Below are positions 53,163-62,932 of a stretch of DNA of 64,000 nucleotides, piece after piece. The translations under genes were made by a program, and so were the position numbers. The notes below the pieces were generated by a model. That model was not told where the DNA came from. It searched no databases and worked only from the letters and a program-made list of their open reading frames with translations. This DNA is from Nitrospira sp. (GTDB lineage: Bacteria > Nitrospirota > Nitrospiria > Nitrospirales > Nitrospiraceae). How positions within the stretch are numbered: position 1 is the first letter of the stretch; every line of letters starts with the position of its first letter. Location: positions 1-64,000 of the forward strand of contig JAEURX010000038.1 in assembly GCA_016788885.1 (NCBI GenBank), written 5' to 3'.

Positions 53163-54599
53163 TCAGGATGAGGTCTTAGCTTGAATCTTGTCCGTCAGTT
53201 TCTTGAACTCTTTTTGAAAATCAATTTGGCTCTTATGCGTCGTGCCCCCCAGGTGAAGCGTCACCCCGAACTCGCCAGGAATAATCTTCGCCCACAGCCG
53301 CCGATGGTAGATCAGCGACGACAGCGTCATACCTACCACCAACATCGTACACCCAATCCAGACCATGTTGATGCCGGGATTCCTGGCAATCTGCAACCCG
53401 GTGAACTTCTTGGGCTGATACCCGATGAATTCAAACTGATACGCGGAGTCTTTGATCTCAAAGAGATCCGGATAATGATAAAACACCCACGGTGTGGATT
53501 GCACGGCACTGCGCTCATCCACCGCCAACCGGATCGCGGGATTGGCGTGTTCGGCCGTCTTGGAGAAGACTTTTTTCTCCGTCGAGTTGAACGCAAAATC
53601 GGCCACGAAATCCGTCATCTTCATCTTGAGGGGCAGCCCATCGACGGCTTTTTCTTTGTTCCACTCCAGGTCGACCGTCGCTAGGATTTTATCGTTCGCC
53701 TTGTCCTTAATATTGATGCGAGCGGCCTCGATCTGATCCCAGGCATCCCCATAACTGGACTGGTAAAACCAGATGCCCTTGTACACCAGCGGATCATTGA
53801 CGGTAATGGTCTTCGTCATCGTCGGCGTCCCCTGATCGATGACCGTCAAGGTACTGTTGTAGGACTTCACCGAACCGTTTTCATGGTAGTCGATCCAGAA
53901 CTTATCGACACGGAGATCAAAGTTGCCTCGCGGGATGTGATACGTCTGCCCCTCTAAGCACACCCCGAACTCTTGGAATCCATAGTAGCTCCCGAGCAGG
54001 CCACCCAACACGATCACCGTCGCGCTCAAATGGGCTACGTGCGCACCGACTCGGCCCATGATGCCTTTGGTCGCATAGACGGTGACTTCCCCAGGCTCAC
54101 TCTTCGCAAGCACTCTGTAGCCTTTTTCCGCAAAGAGCCTCACAAGGCCTTCGGCAACGGTTTCTTTGGGCTGATTGAGCGCGAGGGTCGTCTGTTGCTT
54201 CATCCCCTGGATAAAGGACAATGAGACACTGACCTTGTCCTGACGCATCGAGCGCCACACACTGGGAAACCGTTTATAGAAACAGGTGAGTGAATTGACG
54301 CAGAGCAGTCCGAGCAGTCCGGTGAACCACCAGGTGTGATACACATCGGTGAACCCGAGGCGAAGAAACCAGCGGTAGGCCTCTTCCCCATACTCCTGCA
54401 CATAGGTTTCCGGACGCTCACCCTGCTGAATCACAGTCCCGATGGTGGCGGTCATGGCGAGGACAATGAATAAGAACATCGCCAACTTAATAGAGGCGAA
54501 AAAGTCGACGACCTCGCGTGAAAACTCTTCCCATCCCAGGCCGGAAGTGGAAGGACGGGTTGCGCTCACATCGGATGCTGCATCAGATTTATCGTTCAT
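53163..54599 (-). CDS. resB: ResB-type cytochrome c biogenesis protein (Ccs1)
   Basis: ResB works with CcsA to attach haem to apocytochromes on the outside of the membrane. The 478-residue protein has three membrane helices near the N-terminus (SIKLAMFLFIVLAMTATIGTVIQQ, TWWFTGLLGLLCVNSLTCFYKR, HLSATVIVLGGLLGSYYGF). A large periplasmic domain (about 210-415) follows, then a C-terminal helix (INMVWIGCTMLVVGMTLSSLIYHRR). It is the first gene of the minus-strand operon, divergent from metK. The operon matches the many c-type cytochromes expected in this organism. Confidence 0.94.
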   Translation of the reverse strand: MNDKSDAASDVSATRPSTSGLGWEEFSREVVDFFASIKLAMFLFIVLAMTATIGTVIQQGERPETYVQEYGEEAYRWFLRLGFTDVYHTWWFTGLLGLLCVNSLTCFYKRFPSVWRSMRQDKVSVSLSFIQGMKQQTTLALNQPKETVAEGLVRLFAEKGYRVLAKSEPGEVTVYATKGIMGRVGAHVAHLSATVIVLGGLLGSYYGFQEFGVCLEGQTYHIPRGNFDLRVDKFWIDYHENGSVKSYNSTLTVIDQGTPTMTKTITVNDPLVYKGIWFYQSSYGDAWDQIEAARINIKDKANDKILATVDLEWNKEKAVDGLPLKMKMTDFVADFAFNSTEKKVFSKTAEHANPAIRLAVDERSAVQSTPWVFYHYPDLFEIKDSAYQFEFIGYQPKKFTGLQIARNPGINMVWIGCTMLVVGMTLSSLIYHRRLWAKIIPGEFGVTLHLGGTTHKSQIDFQKEFKKLTDKIQAKTSS

Positions 54600-54996
54600 G
54601 AATCAACACGCCTCGTTGCTTCGACCTGGCCGTCATGCAGACCATCATCATACCTAATGACGAGCTGCGTGTGGGATTCTGCGGCCAATGCAGGCCGGTA
54701 CCACGAGGTTGGAAGTGCCGGGGCAGAGCGTCTATAGTGAAAAGGTTCCAAATGCGCGAAAAGTAAGCCATCTTACAAGTCGTCTCGAAGGGCTGTCAAG
54801 CAAGCCGCGCGGACGGAGCAGCACCGCACCTAATCCATTAAGAACGGTAGACAAAAATCATCCGGTCAGCTACTATTGCTTTAGTTTTTTGCGGAGTTGC
54901 CATATCAGTGTAGGTGCCGAATCTTCCACCTTCGTTCGGCGTGCCACCGAATTCTAACCGCCGCATCCTCGAATCACTTCACTTCCAGGGGGAACA
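54600..54996. other. divergent intergenic region between resB and metK
   Basis: About 400 bases hold the predicted metK promoter (54848-54876) and a leader of about 115 bases. The leader contains a short hairpin, GCCGAA pairing with TTCGGC, near 54916-54940. I do not recognise a known SAM or SAH riboswitch class here, and I could not identify the resB promoter. Confidence 0.5.
54848..54876 (+). promoter_or_regulatory. predicted promoter of metK
   Basis: TAGACA at 54848-54853 is followed by a 17-base spacer and TACTAT at 54871-54876. Transcription would start near 54883, about 115 bases before the metK ATG. Confidence 0.45.
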
Positions 54997-56145
54997 ATGA
55001 GACATAACTATTTGTTTACGTCTGAATCGGTCACGGAAGGACACCCGGACAAGATCGCCGATCAAATTTCCGATGGAATCCTTGATGCCATTATTGCTCA
55101 AGACAAGCTTTCCCGGGTCGCCTGCGAGACGATCCTGACGACTGGTATCGCCTTCGTGGCCGGCGAAATTTCCACCAAAGCCTACGTCGAGATCCCCGAT
55201 ATCATCCGTGATGTGATCAAGGATGTCGGCTATACCGATGCCTCATGGGGCTTCGACTCCAATACTTGCTCTGTCCTGACCTCCATCCACCAGCAATCCG
55301 GCGATATCGCCATGGGAGTGGATTCCGGCGGCGCAGGAGACCAGGGGCTTATGTTCGGTTACGCGACCAACGAAACGACGGAGCTCATGCCGATGCCGAT
55401 CGTGCTGGCGCATCGGCTCACCAAGCGCCTGGCGGAAGTGCGGAAGAAGAAGATTCTGAAGTGGGTTCGCCCCGACGGGAAATCCCAAGTCACGGTTGAA
55501 TACAAGGACGGCAAACCGTTCCGCGTGGATACCATTGTGGTGTCCACCCAGCATAGCCCTGAGGTAACCAATAAGCAGATTGAGAAGGATTTGATGGAGC
55601 ATGTGATTCGCCCGGTCATGCCGAAAGGCCTCTATGACCCAACCAGCGTGAAACATCACATCAATCCCACCGGACGCTTCGTGGTCGGCGGTCCGATGGG
55701 CGATACGGGGCTGACCGGCCGCAAGATTATCGTCGACACTTACGGCGGCCACGGCAGCCATGGCGGTGGCGCGTTCTCAGGGAAAGATCCATCAAAGGTG
55801 GACCGCTCGGCTTCCTATATGGCCCGCTACATCGCCAAGAACATCGTTGCCGCAGGACTAGCATCAAAGTGCGAAGTTCAGCTGGCCTATGCGATCGGAG
55901 TTGCCGACCCCGTCTCCGTGCTGGTCGATACCAAGGACACGGAAAACGTCGCTCCCGAAAATTTGGACAAGTTGGTTCGAAAGCATTTCCCACTGACCCC
56001 GCGCGGGATCATCGACCATCTCAAGCTTCGCCGTCCAATCTTCAGAAAGACGGCCGCCTACGGACACTTCGGCCGTAACGAGCCGGAATTCACGTGGGAA
56101 AAGACCGACAAGGCAAAAGCCTTGCGGAAGGATGCAGGCCTCTAG
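54997..56145 (+). CDS. metK: S-adenosylmethionine synthetase
   Basis: MetK makes SAM from methionine and ATP. At 382 residues it has the standard length. The N-terminal motif is [23 protein letters not shown]. The SAM-synthase loop [17 protein letters not shown] and the phosphate-binding [23 protein letters not shown] are both present. ATG 54997 has AGGGGGAA 3-5 bases ahead. It is followed by a terminator and then ahcY, so SAM formation and recycling of its product are encoded together. SAM is used here by HpnH, the methyltransferase and the B12 radical SAM enzyme. Confidence 0.98.
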   Translation: MRHNYLFTSESVTEGHPDKIADQISDGILDAIIAQDKLSRVACETILTTGIAFVAGEISTKAYVEIPDIIRDVIKDVGYTDASWGFDSNTCSVLTSIHQQSGDIAMGVDSGGAGDQGLMFGYATNETTELMPMPIVLAHRLTKRLAEVRKKKILKWVRPDGKSQVTVEYKDGKPFRVDTIVVSTQHSPEVTNKQIEKDLMEHVIRPVMPKGLYDPTSVKHHINPTGRFVVGGPMGDTGLTGRKIIVDTYGGHGSHGGGAFSGKDPSKVDRSASYMARYIAKNIVAAGLASKCEVQLAYAIGVADPVSVLVDTKDTENVAPENLDKLVRKHFPLTPRGIIDHLKLRRPIFRKTAAYGHFGRNEPEFTWEKTDKAKALRKDAGL

Positions 56146-57504
<1,359 letters not shown>

Positions 57505-57877
57505 CGCGCTACACCTAAGCCGGAGCCTCGAACTGCGAGGCTCCGGCCGACCTCTTCCCGCAGCTCCATTCATTACCCGCAATACCAATCGCCTGTTTCC
57601 CCGCAGCCACTGCTTCAGCGCATCAACCGCAGCCATCCCTTTGTGGGCAGTATTACTTTGAGGAGGAGACAAGAACCTCGTATCAACACCGGCATGCGTC
57701 AGACGTCACATGCGATCAATGGCGCGATACAACCACATAGGCAATGGACCGGTAGACACATCTCTAGATGAACGTCATACCAAACTCTGCGAAGAGGCTC
57801 AGCAAGGCTCCTGGGGAACAACGGGGTTTCTGGGGCTCAGGCGGATCACAACCAGCCGACCGAGTGAACACGCCGCT
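57505..57877. other. intergenic region after ahcY
   Basis: Apart from the perfect hairpin at 57519-57547 I see no gene with support in these 373 bases. Short frames here lack ribosome sites and recognisable protein features. Confidence 0.5.
57519..57547 (+). terminator. perfect 12-bp hairpin after ahcY
   Basis: GCCGGAGCCTCG (57519-57530) pairs without mismatch with CGAGGCTCCGGC (57536-57547) around a 5-base loop, 15 bases past the ahcY stop. No T tract follows, only a pyrimidine-rich CCTCTTCCC, so termination may be of the less typical kind. Confidence 0.65.
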
Positions 57878-59512
57878 TTAGCGTGTCTGCACCATCGGCA
57901 GTTCTCGAGTTCCTTCTGCTTCCTGCTGAATCCGCTGCCGTTCAGCTTTGGATTCTTCCATGACATTGTGCAGTAACTCGTCGCTCAGCTGGGTGAGCTG
58001 GGCTGCAGCATCCTTCATTTCGGCATGCTCCACGGCACGCGAAAGAACCTCCGCCTTAGTCGCACCTTTTTTCTGACCGAGGAAGGGCTTCATGATGAGA
58101 TAGGCAACGTCACGGAACGGCATATAACGGAGGAAGCGGCGAAGCAATTTGAAGGTTTGAATGGGATACCGAGTCAACTTGTAGAGAAACAGTTTCTTCA
58201 AACCTTCCTGGCGGACTTGATTGATCACTTCCCCAGGAAGGCACGTGGGATCAATCTCGGAGCATTTGAAGTACTTGTACCAATCCTTGGCGTCACTCAC
58301 CAGACCACGTTTGACGTATTCCTGCCACAGAGGCGTGCCCCGGTAGACACAGAGACGATTGAAGCCGAACGTATCCAACGGAAGCCGTGAGGCGAACTCG
58401 AACGTCTTCTCCATATCCTCGACGGTTTCATCTGGATTTCCGACTGTGAAGAACCCGTGAACGATTTCAATGCCCGCCTTCTTCGCATTCTTGACGGCGG
58501 TCTCCACTTCCTCCAACGTCTGTTCCTTTTGCAGTCGATCCAAAATTTTTTGGCTTCCGCTTTCGATTCCAAACATGACCGTCCGACAGTGGGCCTGCGC
58601 CATAATGGGGAAGAGATGTTGCGCGACGGAATCCACCCGTCCTTCGATTCCCCACTGAATTGAGAGCTTGGCATCAATGACCCCTTGACAGATCGCTTCG
58701 ATGCGCTTGGGTTGAAGCAGGAAATGGTCGTCGACGAAATAGACAGACCCATACCCGTTGGCCTCAAGATATTTGAGCTCCGCCACCACGTGATCGGCGC
58801 TCCTGGCGCGCCACTTTCCCTCATTAAAGATCGGGATATCGCAGAACACGCAGGGCCAGGGGCACCCCCTTGAGGTCTGCATGGTCGTAAATCGTTCCAT
58901 GGAAAGAACCGCCGGCACATCCAGCGGCATCGATTCCACAAAATCCAATTCGAGGCTTTCCCGATCAGGAAACGCCCACTGATCGAGATGACGTTCCACA
59001 GAACGATTCGGGTTGTTCACCACACGCCCGTCCTTCGCCCACGTCACGCCGCCGACGGAACTGGGATCGTCCATGTTCTTGAGTAGGTCCAACAGGAGCT
59101 GCTCTCCATCCCCACGACAAACAAAATCCACTTCGGGACACTGCAACTTGACCAATCCCGCATTCAGACTGGCAAACACCCCCCCAAACGCCAACTTGAC
59201 CTTGGCATCCTCGGCTCGGATCTGCCTAGCTAAAATCTTGGCGTAGGGGTAGCTCGTCGTACTTAGGAAGCTTAGCCCGACAAGCACCGGCTTCCGGGTT
59301 TTAATCTGTTCGATGATGAAGTCGTTGGGAGTTTCCGGGTTGGCTTGGTCGAACATCACGCACTCATGTCCGGCCTGTTTTAGTACGGCGGACAGCGACA
59401 TGATGCCGATCGGCGGAAAACCCATGACTCGAATGCGACCGTTCTTCGCCCGAGTCTTTGCGGGCAATGCATAAAACTGGGGATCGCGAACGTGTATCAG
59501 AAAGACCAACAT
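57878..59512 (-). CDS. B12-binding-domain radical SAM protein (544 aa)
   Basis: The N-terminal 150 residues form a cobalamin-binding-like Rossmann domain (FPPIGIMSLSAVLKQAGHECVMFDQ, KLAFGGVFASLN). The radical SAM domain follows with the cluster motif CPWPCVFC (C217, C221, C224) and later typical elements (YFVDDHFLLQPKRIEAIC, VMFGIESGSQKILDRLQK, GFFTVGNPDETVEDM). Such enzymes methylate unactivated carbons or form rings in lipids and cofactors. The last 110 residues include a helical region with FLRYMPFRDVAYLIMKPFLG. ATG 59512 is preceded by AGGG. It stands alone between ahcY and the hydrolase gene. A lipid or hopanoid substrate is possible but not shown. Confidence 0.85.
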   Translation of the reverse strand: MLVFLIHVRDPQFYALPAKTRAKNGRIRVMGFPPIGIMSLSAVLKQAGHECVMFDQANPETPNDFIIEQIKTRKPVLVGLSFLSTTSYPYAKILARQIRAEDAKVKLAFGGVFASLNAGLVKLQCPEVDFVCRGDGEQLLLDLLKNMDDPSSVGGVTWAKDGRVVNNPNRSVERHLDQWAFPDRESLELDFVESMPLDVPAVLSMERFTTMQTSRGCPWPCVFCDIPIFNEGKWRARSADHVVAELKYLEANGYGSVYFVDDHFLLQPKRIEAICQGVIDAKLSIQWGIEGRVDSVAQHLFPIMAQAHCRTVMFGIESGSQKILDRLQKEQTLEEVETAVKNAKKAGIEIVHGFFTVGNPDETVEDMEKTFEFASRLPLDTFGFNRLCVYRGTPLWQEYVKRGLVSDAKDWYKYFKCSEIDPTCLPGEVINQVRQEGLKKLFLYKLTRYPIQTFKLLRRFLRYMPFRDVAYLIMKPFLGQKKGATKAEVLSRAVEHAEMKDAAAQLTQLSDELLHNVMEESKAERQRIQQEAEGTRELPMVQTR

Positions 59513-59641
59513 GTCAGCGTCCCTATTCTTGGAGAAGGGTTGATGAGAGACGAGCGGCGCCCCCTATGAAACCGATGGCAACTCACAGGGCCTGCAGCCT
59601 ATCACGACTAGCACACAGGGGAAAAGAAAGAATCTCGGCAC

Positions 59642-60499
59642 TCAGTGCTGCGGCTTGATGGGCTGAGCCCCTTCAAACATCAAGGTTTCCCCTGGTTGCA
59701 TCGGGAGAAATCCGATGTGCCGGCGCTTCACTTCCTCGCCAAACTCACGGGCATCCTGAGTCAGTACTGGGAAGGTGCCGTAATGATGAGGAATCGCATA
59801 CTTGGCCTTGACGCTGGCCGCCGCCCTAGCCGCCATGGCCGACTCCATCCCGAAATGTCCCCCGATGTTCAACAAGGCGATATCAGGTCCGTACTGCTCC
59901 CCGATAACCTCCATATCCTTGAAGTATGCCGTGTCTCCGGAGTGATAGAACGTCGGCCCCTGCTGGATCGTTAGAACAAAACCGGCCGGGTTTCCGCCAT
60001 ACACAAAATCCGATTCCTGTTCCTTGGCGAAAGGGTTTCCCAAACCGCTGGAATGCACGGCGGGTGTCATCGCCACCTGCACTTCGCCGTCAGCGATTCG
60101 GATTTCCCCCCCGGGATTCATGAACGTGGGAAATCCGATCTGCTCTTTTGGGTATCCGTGAAGTTTGGACAACGTGGCCGCCAACTCAAAATTGGCCACG
60201 AGTTTGGCCCCGGTCTTCTTCGCAATGGCAACGGCATCCCCGACGTGATCAAAATGCCCGTGCGTGATGAGAATATAATCCGCCTTCGTCATATGGTCGA
60301 CCGGGTTTTGCTTATCCTTGACCAGTGGATTGAGTGGGTTCTGCAACCAGGGGTCGATCAGAATGATCGCGCCTTTAGGCGTGGTGATCTCAAACGCGGC
60401 ATGTCCATGCCACGTCAGGGTTGTGCCACGTTCGGCAGCCACTGCAACAGAGCCCCACCATGTGACCGCCAACAGCACCGCTAGAACACGAATCTTCAT
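59642..60499 (-). CDS. exported metallo-beta-lactamase-fold hydrolase (UPF0173/UlaG-like)
   Basis: The protein resembles the UPF0173 metal-dependent hydrolases. Visible features are LTWHGHAAFEI, ILIDPWLQNPLNP, the metal-binding ILITHGHFDHVGDAV (HXHXDH), TPAVHSSG, YHSGDTAYFKDM and AIPHHYGTFPVL. Unlike the usual cytoplasmic members it begins with a clear signal peptide (IRVLAVLLAVTWWGSVAVA), so the 285-residue enzyme should act in the periplasm. It is a single gene. The substrate is not known. Confidence 0.85.
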   Translation of the reverse strand: MKIRVLAVLLAVTWWGSVAVAAERGTTLTWHGHAAFEITTPKGAIILIDPWLQNPLNPLVKDKQNPVDHMTKADYILITHGHFDHVGDAVAIAKKTGAKLVANFELAATLSKLHGYPKEQIGFPTFMNPGGEIRIADGEVQVAMTPAVHSSGLGNPFAKEQESDFVYGGNPAGFVLTIQQGPTFYHSGDTAYFKDMEVIGEQYGPDIALLNIGGHFGMESAMAARAAASVKAKYAIPHHYGTFPVLTQDAREFGEEVKRRHIGFLPMQPGETLMFEGAQPIKPQH

Positions 60500-60576
60500 A
60501 GCCCCTCCACGATCGTCAGTACGTGCGCCCTGTTTCTCTGCAGCATGCCCAAGCCGCGCGCGAAACTCAACCCCGA

Positions 60577-60614
60577 AAATACAGCGGGGGCGCCGGATTG
60601 CCCGACGCCCCCGC
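60577..60614 (-). terminator. intrinsic terminator after sucD
   Basis: On the minus strand GCGGGGGCG (60614-60606) pairs with CGCCCCCGC (60592-60584), followed by TGTATTTTC. It lies 22 bases past the sucD stop and closes the sucC-sucD transcript. Confidence 0.8.
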
Positions 60615-60636
60615 TCGGATACATCTTGAGCTACGT

Positions 60637-61509
60637 TTATCGGCCCAATGCAGCCTTCACGGCATGACCAATCTCTGCAGGATTCTTCACCACACGCACA
60701 CCGGCTGCTTCAAGGGCCTTCATCTTTTCGGAAGCCGTGCCCTTGCCGCCTGAAATGATGGCACCAGCATGTCCCATTCGACGCCCAGGGGGGGCAGTGA
60801 TCCCGGCGATAAAACTCACCACAGGCTTCTTTACCTGTTTCTTGATAAACTCTGCCGCTTTCTCCTCCGCATCACCGCCGATTTCGCCAATCATGACGAT
60901 GGCCTGCGTTTCTGGATCTTTCTCAAACAGCGGCAGCACATCCACAAACCCGGTTCCATTGACCGGGTCACCACCGATACCGACACAGGTCGTCTCCCCA
61001 AGCCCCAAGGTCGATAGCTGATGGACGGCTTCGTACGTGAGGGTGCCGCTGCGGGAAACCACCCCGACCACACCTTTCTTATGAATGAATCCAGGCATGA
61101 TCCCAATTTTGGCTTCATCGACCGTGATGACACCAGGACAATTGGGGCCGACGAGCCTGACATCCCGCCCACGCAGGGCTCGCTTGACCCGGACCATGTC
61201 GTTGACAGGGATTCCTTCCGTGATACAGATCACGAGCTTGACGCCTGCATCAGCGGCTTCGAGAATCGCATCCGCACAAAAAGGCGGCGGCACAAAGATC
61301 AATGAAGTGTCGCATTCCGTCTTCTTCACGGCGTCGCGCACAGTATTGAAAACTGGAATGCCCTCGACCTCCTGCCCGGCCTTGCCAGGCGTCACGCCTG
61401 CAACGACCTGCGTCCCATAGGCTTTGCACTGGGTCGCGTGGAAGGAACCTTCCTTTCCCGTGATTCCTTGTACAACCACCCGCGTGTTCTTATTCACCAA
61501 GATGCTCAC
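60637..61509 (-). CDS. sucD: succinyl-CoA synthetase alpha subunit
   Basis: SucD binds CoA and carries the phosphohistidine of succinyl-CoA synthetase. The 290-residue form starts at GTG 61509 ([21 protein letters not shown]), with AGAGG 5 bases ahead, matching the family length. The CoA site and the active-site histidine are visible ([32 protein letters not shown]). In a reductive TCA cycle the enzyme makes succinyl-CoA from succinate. It follows sucC by 157 bases and is closed by a terminator. Confidence 0.97.
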   Translation of the reverse strand: MSILVNKNTRVVVQGITGKEGSFHATQCKAYGTQVVAGVTPGKAGQEVEGIPVFNTVRDAVKKTECDTSLIFVPPPFCADAILEAADAGVKLVICITEGIPVNDMVRVKRALRGRDVRLVGPNCPGVITVDEAKIGIMPGFIHKKGVVGVVSRSGTLTYEAVHQLSTLGLGETTCVGIGGDPVNGTGFVDVLPLFEKDPETQAIVMIGEIGGDAEEKAAEFIKKQVKKPVVSFIAGITAPPGRRMGHAGAIISGGKGTASEKMKALEAAGVRVVKNPAEIGHAVKAALGR

Positions 61510-61666
61510 GATATCCTCTTCTCTTTCCCGCCTCCCCCGGAGCACCGGGCAGGCGCGCAATCAATGACGTGCGGCGCTGTGAACGCTGTACTGCGCGGAT
61601 CAACCCAGGCTGCCGCCGATTCCCGCAACGAGCGCAGAGTCAGCCCCAACCCCGGCCTCATCAACC

Positions 61667-62845
61667 TCAGGCGGCTTTTCCAGTCAACTTCACAATTTTT
61701 TGCGCCGCCTCCCAGAGGTCATCGGCAACGTCCACTTTCAATCCTGATTCCGCGAGCAGTGTTCTCCCTTCGGGCGCATTCGTACCTTGCAGGCGGACCA
61801 CAAGCGGCACATTGATTTTCACTTCCTTCGCGGCTTCGATCACACCGTTGGCGATACGTTCACAACGAACAATTCCACCAAAGATGTTGATGAAGATGCC
61901 TTTGACGTTCGGGTCCTTCAACAGAATCCGAAAGCCGGCTGCGACGGTATCCTTAGTGGCGCCGCCACCCACATCAAGAAAATTTGCAGGCTCACTGCCG
62001 GCAAGCTTAATCACGTCCATTGTGGCCATGGCCAACCCGGCTCCATTCACCATACAGCCAATGTTGCCATCGAGCTTCACGTAATTGAGATTGTTCGCCG
62101 TTGCCTCGATCTCCAAAGGATCCTCTTCGTTCAAGTCGCGCATGCTCTGCACGTCCGCGTGCTTGAAAATACCATTGTCATCAAACGAGACCTTGCCGTC
62201 CAATGCCACCAACGTTTTTTCTTTCGTGATGATCAGGGGGTTGATCTCTACCAATGCCGCATTCTTCTCCATAAAGAGACGGTAAAGATTCCCCAGCAAC
62301 TGGACAAAGGGGTTGATGACTGCCGGTTCGATGTGTTGCAGCCCAAGCGCAAACGCAACATTCCGACCATTGTGGCCCTGAAATCCAACCGCAGGATCAA
62401 CGGCCTCCTTGATGATCTTCTCTGGGGATTTCTCGGCGACCTCTTCGATTTCCATGCCACCTTCAGTGCTCGCGATAAAGGTGGCCCACCCGGTGTCTCG
62501 ATCAACCAGGATGCTGAGATACAGCTCCTTGGCAATATTAGCTCCCTCTTCCATAAGGAGGCGATGGACCGTGCGACCCTTCGGTCCCGTCTGATGAGTG
62601 ACCAGCGTCTTCCCGATGAGTTCTTTGGCCAAACCGGCGACCGCTGCCTTGTCCTTGGTAATCTTGACGCCTCCGGCCTTACCCCGTCCACCAGCGTGAA
62701 TCTGTGCCTTGACGACAAGCACCGGTGTATTCAGTTCATTAGCCCAGGTGGTGGCCGCCTCAGGAGACGTGATTTCCTTCCCGCGCGGGACTGGTACGCC
62801 GAATTGCGCGAACAACGACTTGGCTTGAAATTCATGAACGTTCAT
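61667..62845 (-). CDS. sucC: succinyl-CoA synthetase beta subunit (ADP-forming)
   Basis: The 392-residue subunit has the ATP-grasp nucleotide domain (VVKAQIHAGGRGKAGGVKI near residue 45) and the C-terminal CoA-ligase part (NFLDVGGGATKDTVAAGFRILL, INIFGGIVRCERIANGVIEA). ATG 62845 (MNVHEFQAKSLFAQFGVPVP) has AGAGG 5 bases ahead. It lies 87 bases after the flavoprotein gene and before sucD, so flavoprotein, sucC and sucD form one unit covering the fumarate to succinyl-CoA steps. Confidence 0.97.
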   Translation of the reverse strand: MNVHEFQAKSLFAQFGVPVPRGKEITSPEAATTWANELNTPVLVVKAQIHAGGRGKAGGVKITKDKAAVAGLAKELIGKTLVTHQTGPKGRTVHRLLMEEGANIAKELYLSILVDRDTGWATFIASTEGGMEIEEVAEKSPEKIIKEAVDPAVGFQGHNGRNVAFALGLQHIEPAVINPFVQLLGNLYRLFMEKNAALVEINPLIITKEKTLVALDGKVSFDDNGIFKHADVQSMRDLNEEDPLEIEATANNLNYVKLDGNIGCMVNGAGLAMATMDVIKLAGSEPANFLDVGGGATKDTVAAGFRILLKDPNVKGIFINIFGGIVRCERIANGVIEAAKEVKINVPLVVRLQGTNAPEGRTLLAESGLKVDVADDLWEAAQKIVKLTGKAA

Positions 62846-62932
62846 TGATTCCTCTTAGGAGCTAGTGGCTCATGACAAATAACGTAACCCGTGCAGACGT
62901 CAACGTGGTTGCGCGGCCGCAACCTTGCGCTT

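Noticed and set aside
54600-54996. SAM-I or SAH riboswitch before metK
   Set aside because: I searched by eye for the conserved cores and did not find them. Only a simple hairpin is visible.
57710-57976. 88-codon plus-strand frame after ahcY
   Set aside because: Its 3' part is antisense to the radical SAM gene and there is no usable ribosome site.
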